Source: Acidobacteriota bacterium
GTDB taxonomy: Bacteria; Acidobacteriota; Blastocatellia; Pyrinomonadales; Pyrinomonadaceae
Length of the DNA: 64,000 nucleotides
Reading direction: 5' to 3'
Assembly: GCA_019639235.1 (NCBI GenBank)
Contig: JAHBSG010000015.1
Span: 36,912-100,911, forward strand
The notes below the pieces were generated by a model that was not told the origin of the DNA, did no database searches, and worked only from the letters and a program-made list of their open reading frames with translations. Positions within the stretch are counted from its first letter, which is position 1. Each line of letters begins with the position of its first letter. The translations under genes were made by a program, and so were the position numbers. Positions 1 through 11,224 of the stretch are shown here, in pieces.

Positions 1-47
1 ATTCGCTGACACAATTTCGCCATTCCTACGCGTAGTAATGTGAACGA

Positions 48-70
48 AGCCGCCGGCATTTCCGCCGGCT
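48..70. other. GC-rich hairpin upstream of first gene
   Basis: Imperfect inverted repeat with arms AGCCG-CGG and CCG-CGGCT around a CATTT loop. No T-run follows on either strand, so it is not a clear intrinsic terminator. It may be the 3' end of a transcript that starts outside the window. Confidence 0.3.
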
Positions 71-103
71 CGCTCAGAGATTCTAAAAATTTGGAGGGTC
101 GAA

Positions 104-634
104 ATGGCAGATTGGCAGGAAAAGCTGAATTCAGCGTGGATCACAATTAAGAAAAGGGCGGGGGCTTGCGCGGCAAACACGGACCTTGAGGAACTCAAAG
201 CAGCCGTACAGCTCGGAAAGGGCCGCATTGACAAAGTGCTTTGGGGCGGCAAAATGCTCTCCGACAAACCAGGCGGATTCGAGAAGCTAACGAAAGCCAA
301 TGAAGGCCTCGGTGCTGTCGGCGAGGCTCTCGAAAAAGTGCAGGACATTTGTCTCGACATCACCGCCGTCGGCAAGATACACGAAGCGGCCGTCGCTCTC
401 AGCGACGAGCGGCTGATCTACGACAACCCGGAGGCTGCCGCTGCAGCGTTCGATATGATGTTTCAGGGCTTTGGGAGGCTCTGCCGCTATCTGCCGCCGC
501 CCGCGAAGGCGTGGCAGAAGTTCTTTGAGGACTTTAACCTTTTCTCGAATGTTTCCCGCGGCACGATCCCGGAACTTCGGGCACGCGACCGCGAGATCTT
601 CAAACAGATCGACGGGTTTCAATTCAGTCGCTGA
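104..634 (+). CDS. Hypothetical protein, 176 aa
   Basis: I do not recognise the family. The start is supported by a GGAGGG ribosome binding site seven bases upstream of the ATG. The product is soluble, with no signal peptide or membrane segment. It looks largely helical, with repeated Leu/Ala heptad-like spacing and a Pro-rich turn (YLPPPAKAWQKFF) near residue 130. Codon use resembles the neighbours. Its 3' end overlaps by 11 bp the 3' end of the convergent acyltransferase gene. It stands alone on the + strand, so context suggests no function. Confidence 0.75.
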   Translation: MADWQEKLNSAWITIKKRAGACAANTDLEELKAAVQLGKGRIDKVLWGGKMLSDKPGGFEKLTKANEGLGAVGEALEKVQDICLDITAVGKIHEAAVALSDERLIYDNPEAAAAAFDMMFQGFGRLCRYLPPPAKAWQKFFEDFNLFSNVSRGTIPELRARDREIFKQIDGFQFSR

Positions 635-1484
635 CCGAGAATTTCTCCCGATCCTTTTCCCCGAGTTCGCCGATCTTCTCCATCAGATGATCGGCGATCT
701 CTTTATGCGTTCGCAGACGGTCCGGCTTCTCCATAAATTCCGTAAGGTCGATCGCTTCGCCAAACCAAATGCGGATCTTCTCACCGCCGGTCCAGTTTCC
801 CATTATCTGTTTCGGAAGGTCATTCCCGAGTCCCGCGATAAAGACCGGGACGACCTGCGGCCGTGCGGCGAGAATGATCTTCCCGATGCCGGGTTGGGCC
901 GGTAGAAGCGAATACGGGTCATCGTTCAGATTTCGCTTGCCCTCCGGGTGAAAACCGATGATGTGGCCGTGGCCTTCGCTGCAGATCCGCGTCAGCTCCC
1001 GGAGCGAAAATTTATCGAACTCGCGCTTCTCTGCCTCGCGGGCCTCGCGAAAGAACGGCGGATACATCGACCACCAACCCATAACGAGATTCACGAACCA
1101 ACCTGCCGGACTTGTGTAGAAAAACTTCGCCCTGACGGGAAAATAAAGCTCCATCGGCCGCGTCGTCCTCCGGAAAAGCACGCTCGAGACCGTGTACATA
1201 TCAAAGAACGAGCGGTGGTTGGCTACGAGCAGCAGCGGCCGCGAATGGTCGGCGTTTTCGACATTCTCGATGCCGAAAACGTTCATAAGATTATAGGTCG
1301 CAAGGTAGATCCAGAGCGAGCCGATGTGCCGCTGGCTGAACGTCCAGAGCCGCTTCCAAACGCCGAAGTTCATCCGCCGCGTCAGCCGAAAACCCGCACG
1401 CTCGACCGGCCCGAGGACCTCGATCTCTTCCGGCAGCGGCTCAAGCGGCAGCTTTCTCTCGGTTTTTTCTATCGCACTCGACAT
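624..1484 (-). CDS. 1-acyl-sn-glycerol-3-phosphate acyltransferase-like (PlsC/LPLAT family)
   Basis: Membrane-associated acyltransferase, probably transferring a fatty acyl group to lysophosphatidic acid or a related lysophospholipid. From the ATG at 1484 it has 286 aa. The catalytic NHx4D motif is visible as NHRSFFD (residues 89-95), and the substrate-binding block appears as FHPEGKR (about 178-184), equivalent to FPEGTR. A hydrophobic stretch lies around residues 125-140. An upstream in-frame ATG at 1544 would add 20 residues, but that extension runs into the adjacent repeat element, so I prefer 1484; neither start has a strong ribosome binding site. The exact acyl acceptor cannot be read from sequence. 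Confidence 0.85.
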   Translation of the reverse strand: MSSAIEKTERKLPLEPLPEEIEVLGPVERAGFRLTRRMNFGVWKRLWTFSQRHIGSLWIYLATYNLMNVFGIENVENADHSRPLLLVANHRSFFDMYTVSSVLFRRTTRPMELYFPVRAKFFYTSPAGWFVNLVMGWWSMYPPFFREAREAEKREFDKFSLRELTRICSEGHGHIIGFHPEGKRNLNDDPYSLLPAQPGIGKIILAARPQVVPVFIAGLGNDLPKQIMGNWTGGEKIRIWFGEAIDLTEFMEKPDRLRTHKEIADHLMEKIGELGEKDREKFSVSD

Positions 1485-1539
1485 CAATAAAAGCGGTAAT
1501 TCTACGAAACACTTGGTCCTGAATTTGCGGCTGCTCAAC

Positions 1540-1640
1540 GGCACCTTTGTGCTCTTTGTGCCACCGCTTTGCGCTCTTTGTGTTTAACAAACAGGTAAAC
1601 ACAAAGCCCACAAAGCGTTTCACAAAGGTCACCAAGTAGT
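1540..1640. repeat. Short-period inverted repeat (GCACAAAG family)
   Basis: The left arm carries CTTTGTG words at roughly 9-bp spacing and the right arm carries CACAAAG words at the same spacing, so the arms can fold into one long imperfect hairpin with the centre near 1590. It fills most of the gap 5' of the acyltransferase. Resembles the elements at 36.9 and 39.9 kb. Confidence 0.75.
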
Positions 1641-1729
1641 GCTTCTATCCGTCCGCGTTTCGCTCTCGCCGGACGCAGCAAAAAATGAAGTTTAGCATTT
1701 TAGATTTCTTGGTTCGAAGCGGGCGGGCG

Positions 1730-2374
1730 TTAGATATCGATGACGATGGGTTTGTTCGACGGCCGATAGTCCTCATCGCAGATCGAGGCGTTGACGAACT
1801 TCACCCCGAGTTCTTCATGGACGCCGTAACCGCAATGGATGTGGCCGAAAACGTGAAGCTTCAACCGGCCAAATTCGGCGATCTCTTCGACCCGCTTGCG
1901 CAGCTCTTCGCAGCCGGTTTTTTCATTCCAGCCGTGCCGAGGAACGAGATCGAGTATCCCATTCGGCGGACCGTGCGTGATCAAAACATCTACATCGTCC
2001 GGGATCAGCTTCCACTTCTCGGCCAACTCAGCCCCGCGCATCAGGTTGAACGCCCAATCGTAAAACCGAGGCTGCCACGGGCTGCCATAGATCTTCAATC
2101 CCTCAAGCTCGATCGACGAATCCTGCAGATAGATAACGCCGATATCGAGCAGGGCCTGTGCCTCGTCCGGCCGCTGCTCAAAGAGCGTGTCGTGGTTTCC
2201 GGCAACGAAGATCTTCAGCGGATGCGGCAGTTCCGCGAACCACTTGCTGAACAGCGTAATCTCATGCAGCGTCCCGGTGATCGTCGCATCACCCGAATGG
2301 ATAAGCAGGTCGCCATCCGGGACAGCGACCTGCTCATTGCAATTATGCGTGTCTGAAATGCAGACGATCCTCAT
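1730..2374 (-). CDS. Metallophosphoesterase (calcineurin-like, MPPED-type)
   Basis: Cytosolic binuclear-metal phosphoesterase, 214 aa, no signal peptide. All family motifs are visible in order: DTH (residues 8-10), GD (28-29), GNHD (59-62), a THGPP block, and GHIH near 177. The compact form with the GPPNG sequence after the fourth motif resembles the MPPED1/2 branch, which hydrolyses phosphodiesters in vitro; the natural substrate is unknown. Its start overlaps the stop of the upstream saccharopine-dehydrogenase-like gene by 4 bp, so the two are likely translated from one mRNA. Confidence 0.88.
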   Translation of the reverse strand: MRIVCISDTHNCNEQVAVPDGDLLIHSGDATITGTLHEITLFSKWFAELPHPLKIFVAGNHDTLFEQRPDEAQALLDIGVIYLQDSSIELEGLKIYGSPWQPRFYDWAFNLMRGAELAEKWKLIPDDVDVLITHGPPNGILDLVPRHGWNEKTGCEELRKRVEEIAEFGRLKLHVFGHIHCGYGVHEELGVKFVNASICDEDYRPSNKPIVIDI

Positions 2375-3501
2375 CTGTAAATATCCGCAACAAATCTGCC
2401 CCGCATAAAGTCCGCCGGGTCGATCTGGCTCTGGAGCACGACGCCCTTGTATTTACCGGTCAAGAGCATCATTGCCGATTGGCAGAGCGGGCCGGCGGTC
2501 GTGGTTTGGATGGCACGCAGCCGCTTTCCGTTTATCTCAAGCGGTTCGACGAAATAGGCCTTTTCAAGCATCCGCCGGCGGCCGTTCGAATCAAACCCAT
2601 CGACCGAAGCGTGAACGACGACCAGGTCGTCCTCGACCGAAGGGATCGCCTGAATCATCAGTTCCTGCAGGCGGTCCGGCAGGCTCTCGTTCTTCGGCAA
2701 TGTCTCGACGATCGACTCGACCCAGTCATAATGGCCCGGGTACCGAAGCGTCTTGTAATCAACTTCACGTGCTTTCCCGGCAAAGAAATCCGGCAGGTCC
2801 GCGGCACCGCCCGAGGTAAGATCCGCCTCGTAAGTGCGGGCTCCGATGACGATCGTTTCGCGGGATGAGAGTGCCGGCCGCTCGGCTATTTTGAAGTCGC
2901 GGATGACCCGCGAATCCTTAACATACTCGGTCGCAACGCCGATCGGCGACCACGTAAAGCCGTAGTAGTGCGGCTCGTGAGCATGGGCCGTAAGTGCTCC
3001 GACCTTCATCGCCACCCGCTCGACAATTTCGTTCTCGAATTTGCTGACGAACTCGCGGTAGAGAGCCATCGCCTGAACGTTGATAAAGCCAGGTGCAAGA
3101 CCAGTTTGGAGGATGAAGCCGGTCTCGGCGTCCTTGGCGAGTTCGATTATCGCGTCGGTTTCGGCGACATACTCCGTCAGGTTCGCGTAGTGCATCCCGA
3201 ACTCTTTGGCGTAACCCGCCATCCGCGGAGCCTGTCCGCCGGGCGAGCAATCGAGCAGAACGTCCGCCCGCTCAAATGCCTCGCGCATTTCGTCGCTCTC
3301 GCCCTCGCGAGGCATCAGCACGGTCTCGACCGCGGTCGTCCGCGACGAACCCGAGGTCACAAAATCCTTCGCCTTTGCAAGGCTTCCTTCGTTGATGTCG
3401 CCCAGAATGATCGAGAGGCCGTCATCGCTCCATTCCCTAAGCAATAATGCAGCAGCTTCGCCGATACCGCCCGAACCGGCGATAAAAATTGTCTTGGTCA
3501 T
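2371..3501 (-). CDS. Saccharopine dehydrogenase-like NAD(P)-binding oxidoreductase
   Basis: 376-aa soluble protein beginning with a Rossmann fold (beta strand then GSGGIG at residues 9-14, acidic D35 after strand two), followed by the C-terminal catalytic-type domain seen in saccharopine dehydrogenase and carboxynorspermidine dehydrogenase. The family makes or cleaves secondary amines between amino acids and keto acids, but many bacterial members have unknown substrates, and no lysine or polyamine genes are adjacent. It is the first gene of a two-gene operon with the phosphoesterase. Start chosen as the first ATG, which directly precedes the conserved strand. Confidence 0.82.
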   Translation of the reverse strand: MTKTIFIAGSGGIGEAAALLLREWSDDGLSIILGDINEGSLAKAKDFVTSGSSRTTAVETVLMPREGESDEMREAFERADVLLDCSPGGQAPRMAGYAKEFGMHYANLTEYVAETDAIIELAKDAETGFILQTGLAPGFINVQAMALYREFVSKFENEIVERVAMKVGALTAHAHEPHYYGFTWSPIGVATEYVKDSRVIRDFKIAERPALSSRETIVIGARTYEADLTSGGAADLPDFFAGKAREVDYKTLRYPGHYDWVESIVETLPKNESLPDRLQELMIQAIPSVEDDLVVVHASVDGFDSNGRRRMLEKAYFVEPLEINGKRLRAIQTTTAGPLCQSAMMLLTGKYKGVVLQSQIDPADFMRGRFVADIYR

Positions 3502-3615
3502 AATGTCGTCTTTGGAATTCCCCGTGCAGAAAAGAACATTTTACAGGCTGATATGCTGGGTTGTCACACGATAGGGAGACAATTCCTTAGAAGCTCCATT
3601 CATTCAAGCAGCGGA

Positions 3616-3948
3616 TCAAAATAGGGTGAGAAGTCCTGACCTTTCATCCATCTCCAAACTCGCGATAACGTCCCGATTCTCCATCAGGATTCGGGCTATT
3701 TCAGACGTCTTGCAGTTCCCGGTTCGGATCCAGATAACCTTTGGTGGAAAGCCTCGGAGTACCGAAAGATCGCTGAAATCGGCATCTTTGGTCACAAGTA
3801 TAAAGCCTCGTTCACGTGCGTACTCCCATATCGCGGGGTCATTTGCCGTGTCGAGGCCTAGATGAAAAACATGTTCGGATCCGGGAAAATGATCCTTGAA
3901 GATAACAAGCAGTTTGGGCGAAAGGTTGTGGTCAAGTAGGAGCTTCAT
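3616..3948 (-). CDS. DUF5615 PIN-like protein (putative toxin)
   Basis: 110-aa protein with the DUF5615/PIN-like pattern: an N-terminal LLLDHNLS with the first acidic residue at D6, then VTKDADF (K54, D55, D57). The family is regarded as PIN-like RNase toxins. It lies 6 bp downstream of a DUF433 gene, the usual antitoxin partner, so a type II toxin-antitoxin role is likely. Whether it cleaves RNA, and which RNA, is not known from sequence. Confidence 0.85.
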   Translation of the reverse strand: MKLLLDHNLSPKLLVIFKDHFPGSEHVFHLGLDTANDPAIWEYARERGFILVTKDADFSDLSVLRGFPPKVIWIRTGNCKTSEIARILMENRDVIASLEMDERSGLLTLF

Positions 3949-3954
3949 CCCGAA

Positions 3955-4173
3955 CTAGGCGAAAAGCAGACTCTTCTCGCGGTCGGCCGCAAATGCCAGG
4001 CAAGCCGAAATGTCATCGTGGGTCAGGTACGGAAAATCCTCAAGGATCTCAGCTTCCGTCATTCCGGATGCAAGATATTCGAGTACGTCGTAAACCGTAA
4101 TTCGCATCCCACGAATGCACGGCTTTCCGCCGCGTTTATCCGGTTCAATGGTAATGATATCTCGGTAATTCAC
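3955..4173 (-). CDS. DUF433 protein (putative antitoxin)
   Basis: 72-aa helix-turn-helix-type protein with the DUF433 hallmarks: an N-terminal I-x-I/E-P-x-x-x-G-G-x-P-C-I-R-G-x-R-I-T block (residues 7-26) and a C-terminal FPYLTHDDI segment. It is probably the DNA-binding antitoxin of the DUF5615 gene that follows. It starts only 22 bp after the metH stop codon on the same strand, so the pair may be co-transcribed with metH. Confidence 0.87.
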   Translation of the reverse strand: MNYRDIITIEPDKRGGKPCIRGMRITVYDVLEYLASGMTEAEILEDFPYLTHDDISACLAFAADREKSLLFA

Positions 4174-4195
4174 AGCCCAATCCTATCACACAAAA

Positions 4196-7765
<3,570 letters not shown>

Positions 7766-7781
7766 AGGAAAAACTCGAAGC

Positions 7782-8288
7782 TCATGCTCGAAAATTATTA
7801 GAAATTAGAGAGCTCACTATTTCAATCTGCCCCGAATCGCGGAAAAATCGCTTCGGTACGCCATAGCAAATATTTGAATCGATATAGAAAATGAAGTCGT
7901 CCTGGGTCTCTACGATTCCCTTGTATGCGGCCCATCTGGTCTTCGAGCTTGCTCTCGGACCATCGATTTCAACGCCTTCGTTATCGAAGGTCATCGTCAC
8001 TAACTCGGCCGCGGCCGCGGCCTTCTTTGCGTGGGTCTTGAGTGCAGCATAAACTACGAAAACAACAAAAAGAGGGGCAAGAATCGATGTAATGTAAAAA
8101 GCCAAGCGAAGATCATTTTTGGGATCCGCCGGCGTCGATAAACTTGCGTAAAATGAAAACGAACCCAAGACCAAACAAACAAGGAAGATCGTGATAATTA
8201 CGGCCCTGCGGCGCGTCCGCCAAAGAAGACGAGAAAAATCCGCCTCTTCATTAAGTACCTGAATCGAGATTCGCTGCTCCAAATCCAT
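7782..8288 (-). CDS. YcxB-like membrane protein
   Basis: 168 aa, with two transmembrane helices (about 29-50 and 64-84) followed by a soluble domain of about 80 residues. That domain has the YcxB-like pattern: an F-x-x-E-G-x-E strand, a conserved W (RWAAYKGI), a FIFYI-type strand and the closing VPKRFF motif. The function of the family is unknown. It lies 16 bp upstream of metH on the same strand. The ATG at 8288 directly abuts a terminator-like hairpin and lacks a ribosome binding site, so either the start is wrong or initiation is unusual. Confidence 0.75.
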   Translation of the reverse strand: MDLEQRISIQVLNEEADFSRLLWRTRRRAVIITIFLVCLVLGSFSFYASLSTPADPKNDLRLAFYITSILAPLFVVFVVYAALKTHAKKAAAAAELVTMTFDNEGVEIDGPRASSKTRWAAYKGIVETQDDFIFYIDSNICYGVPKRFFRDSGQIEIVSSLISNNFRA

Positions 8289-8289
8289 A

Positions 8290-8322
8290 TAAAAAACTCT
8301 GTACCACTACAGCACAGAGTTT
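8290..8322 (-). terminator. Intrinsic terminator-like hairpin
   Basis: Read on the minus strand: a 9-bp perfect stem (AAACTCTGT / ACAGAGTTT) with an 11-nt loop, running into six T residues. It would end transcripts of the DUF937 gene. The T-run is only two bases from the annotated YcxB-like start codon. Confidence 0.7.
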
Positions 8323-8430
8323 CTTCAACAATCTCGCTCTCTGCTGTTTAGCCGTTTATTTTACGTGGCCGCAAGTCGCAATAACTCACCACGTTTCAAA
8401 ACTATAAATTAGAACTCCGCCGCCGATAAG

Positions 8431-9066
8431 TCAACGCTTCGTCAGGTAGTTCAAGGCCATCGAGGCTATGTCGTCCATTGCCGAGCCGTCGCGGTCGCTG
8501 TCGAGCATTGAGGAAGCCATGTCCATCATCGCGTTGCCGCTCGATTGCGGAGCCGCCGCCGATTGCCCGCCGAGCAGGCCGCCGAGCAAGCCTCCGAGCC
8601 CATCTGCCCCGATTCCCTGCTGCTGCTTTTGCTGGCCGAGATAGCCCATCACAAGCGGTGCAAGCATCATCAGGATCTGTGCCACCTGGCCCATGTTGAG
8701 CCCGGTGTTGTTGCTAACCTGTTCGACCACCGGCCCCTGATTATTGCCGAGAATGTGGCCGAGGATGCCGCCGGCATCAAGCTGTTTCGGCGTTGGCTCC
8801 GGCGTTTGAAGCTGGCCGAAGATCATGCTTCCGAGCCCGCCGAGATTGCCGAGAATGCTGCCGTCGTGGTCGCGGCTCAGTGCCTGATCAAGGCTCTGTG
8901 CTCCTTGCGGATCGGCCGCATTGTTGGCGAGCCCGCCGATTATCGCCGGAAGCGCCATCTGTATCGCCGAATTGACGAGCGAAGGTTCGGCCCCTACCGT
9001 GCTGCTGATCTCGCCGAGTGCCGCGTTGCCCTGATCCTGCCCGAGCAGGTCGTGTAATGAAAGCAT
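8431..9066 (-). CDS. DUF937 family protein
   Basis: 211 aa from the ATG at 9066, which has AAGGAT just upstream; a longer reading to 9192 would run into the promoter region of the divergent lipoprotein gene and is rejected. The N-terminal half has the DUF937/YidB-like pattern of repeated small helices (LVNSAIQMALPAIIGGLANN). The C-terminal half is Gly/Gln-rich (LGGLLGGLLGGQ), then an Asp-rich tail with DSDRDGS. No signal peptide. Family function is unknown. Monocistronic, with a terminator at 8.3 kb. Confidence 0.82.
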   Translation of the reverse strand: MLSLHDLLGQDQGNAALGEISSTVGAEPSLVNSAIQMALPAIIGGLANNAADPQGAQSLDQALSRDHDGSILGNLGGLGSMIFGQLQTPEPTPKQLDAGGILGHILGNNQGPVVEQVSNNTGLNMGQVAQILMMLAPLVMGYLGQQKQQQGIGADGLGGLLGGLLGGQSAAAPQSSGNAMMDMASSMLDSDRDGSAMDDIASMALNYLTKR

Positions 9067-9170
9067 TATCCTTGTCCCCCTTTTTGAACCTGGTTTGAAA
9101 AGTGTTTGTAAACTGTAGGAAGATACTAGCAGAGTCCTACGTTTCGAGGCAAAGTTTTTTTTCTTCACGG

Positions 9171-11177
9171 GTGCCTTTCGTCGCAAGATCACATCGTTTT
9201 CGAGTCCTCGCCGCCGTCTTGATAGCCGTCGCGGGCTCGCTTATTACTGCTTGCTCCGAATCGGCCTCGAATTATCAATTCTGGCGTGTTTCGACCGCCT
9301 TTTCATTTGAAAACAAGCTCGCCGAACCGTTCGGTATTGCCTTCCACAACGGCCGTGTTTACGTAACGGATGGCCAAGGTGGCGAGGTGCGGTCGTTCAC
9401 TCCCGGCGACGGCGAAGTCTCGACAGTTAAGGGCTTTGACACACCATCGGGCATCGCGATCGGCACAGGTGGCGAGGTTGTCGTCGCCGATCCCGGCACC
9501 AATACGATCAAGCAATTCACATTTGGCAAAGAGCCGTCCGATATCGCGGGCCGTGCCAATGCTCGCGGTTTTGCCGATGGGCCGGCACTCGAAGCTCTCT
9601 TCAATGGCCCGACCGGCGTCGCCGTTTTCCCCGATGGCCGCGTCGCCGTTGCCGATACCTACAACGACCGCATTCGAATCATCGAGAACGGCATGGTCCG
9701 CACGCTCGCCGGTGGCGAACGCGGGTTTGCCGATGGGCTCGCGGCACGCTTCGACACTCCGCTCGGCATCGCCGTCTGGCGGGGCGATAAGCTGCTCGTC
9801 GCAGATTCCGGCAATCGGCGGATCCGTGTTGTCGAGCCAGATGGGAGCGTCTGGACACTGGCCGGAGACGGCGGCTACGAGCTTCGCGATGGCTTGCCCG
9901 CGTCCGCTTCGTTGGTTGGCCCGGCCGCGGTAACGGCCGATGAAGAAGGCCGCATCTTCATCGCCGATGGCAACGCGATTCGGGTGATCGGCCTTCGTTC
10001 ATTCCCTTATCTCGAAACCATCGCCGGCGGCGAACGCGGCCTTGCCGACAGCACGCCCCCATTCGCTCGCTTTAATCGCCCGTCGGGACTCGCTTTGCTC
10101 GGCCGCACACTCTTCATTGCCGATAGCGACAACGCCGCGGTCAGGTTCGTCCATGCCGAAAAAGCCGAAACGGGCTTAACGATTTCGAACAACACCCAGC
10201 CGTTGACCGCCGCCGAATTTCGCTCGCTCCAGCCCGGCCGCTGGCCTTACGACCCGCCCGAACGGACCCGCGAGATAGCCGGCACGCTTGGCGAGATCCG
10301 CGGCGAGATCATCGACCAGAATTCCGAGGCGTGGTTCCACAACGGGCTCGATATCCCCGGAGCTTACGGCGAAACGGCCCGCTTCATCCGCGACGAAAAG
10401 GTCCTCGACCCGCACGCCGCCGAGAACTTCGGCACGCTGCGTGAACTTCTCAGAATGCCGACCATCGGCTACGTCCACATCCGGCTCGGCCGCGGCCCGG
10501 ACGAAAGCCGTTACGATGACCCGCGTTTCCTTTTCGAACTCGACCCGGCAACACGCAAACCGATATCCGTCCGAGTTCCGCGTGGTGCAAAGTTCAAAGC
10601 GGGCGAGCCCGTCGGCACGCTCAACGCGATGAACCACGTCCACCTTATCGCCGGCCGGCCCGGTGCCGAAATGAACGCCCTCGATGCCCTCGTCTTGCCC
10701 GGCGTTTCCGACTCGATCGCTCCGGTGATCGAGGAAATTCGGTTCTTTGATGAGATCTGGATGGAGATCCCGGCCGGCACCGCCCTAACCGGTAAGACTC
10801 GCGTCGTCGCGAAGGTTTACGACCGAAAGGACGGCAACGCCGAGCGCCGACGCCTCGCCCCCTATCGCCTCTCTTACGAACTGATCCCGGCCGCCGCTGC
10901 CTCAAATTCAAAGCCAAACGCCTGGACCATCTCATTCGAGAAAATGCCCTCGCACCGCGCCGTTAAATTTGCCTACGCACCCGGCAGCCGCTCCGGAGCG
11001 ACCGGCGAGACCATCTTCAACTTCGCCGTCACCAACCGCGTCGATGGCGACACCTTCAGCGAAGGCTTCATCGACCCCGCCACGCTCCCGCCCGGCCAAT
11101 ACATTCTCCGCGTTTTCGCCGCCGACTTTTTCGGCAACACCACCCAGAAAGACATCCTCGTCTCTCTCGGGCAATAA
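9171..11177 (+). CDS. NHL-repeat lipoprotein with M23 peptidase-like C-terminal domain
   Basis: From the GTG at 9171 (668 aa) it begins with a lipoprotein signal ending in the lipobox LITAC. Five or more NHL-type blades follow, with recurring GIA/GVAV, DxxNxRIR and LAGG segments, up to about residue 340. The last third has features of a LytM/M23 metallopeptidase: HNGLDIPG (H-x3-D), then YVHIRLGRG, a GEPVG turn and NHVHL (H-x-H). It is therefore probably an outer-membrane or periplasmic anchored protein combining a beta-propeller with a cell-wall peptidase fold. An upstream ATG at 9102 is open but would make the signal peptide very long. Whether the peptidase is active is not certain. Confidence 0.75.
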   Translation: MPFVARSHRFRVLAAVLIAVAGSLITACSESASNYQFWRVSTAFSFENKLAEPFGIAFHNGRVYVTDGQGGEVRSFTPGDGEVSTVKGFDTPSGIAIGTGGEVVVADPGTNTIKQFTFGKEPSDIAGRANARGFADGPALEALFNGPTGVAVFPDGRVAVADTYNDRIRIIENGMVRTLAGGERGFADGLAARFDTPLGIAVWRGDKLLVADSGNRRIRVVEPDGSVWTLAGDGGYELRDGLPASASLVGPAAVTADEEGRIFIADGNAIRVIGLRSFPYLETIAGGERGLADSTPPFARFNRPSGLALLGRTLFIADSDNAAVRFVHAEKAETGLTISNNTQPLTAAEFRSLQPGRWPYDPPERTREIAGTLGEIRGEIIDQNSEAWFHNGLDIPGAYGETARFIRDEKVLDPHAAENFGTLRELLRMPTIGYVHIRLGRGPDESRYDDPRFLFELDPATRKPISVRVPRGAKFKAGEPVGTLNAMNHVHLIAGRPGAEMNALDALVLPGVSDSIAPVIEEIRFFDEIWMEIPAGTALTGKTRVVAKVYDRKDGNAERRRLAPYRLSYELIPAAAASNSKPNAWTISFEKMPSHRAVKFAYAPGSRSGATGETIFNFAVTNRVDGDTFSEGFIDPATLPPGQYILRVFAADFFGNTTQKDILVSLGQ

Positions 11178-11224
11178 TTCGTTCCAAAGCTGGCGGGAAT
11201 GACCAATTCCAAGGAATAAAACGA

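Noticed and set aside
7766..7781. Cobalamin or SAM riboswitch upstream of metH
   Set aside because: Only 16 bp separate metH from the preceding gene; no space for a riboswitch there, and I see no B12 box upstream of the mutase gene either.
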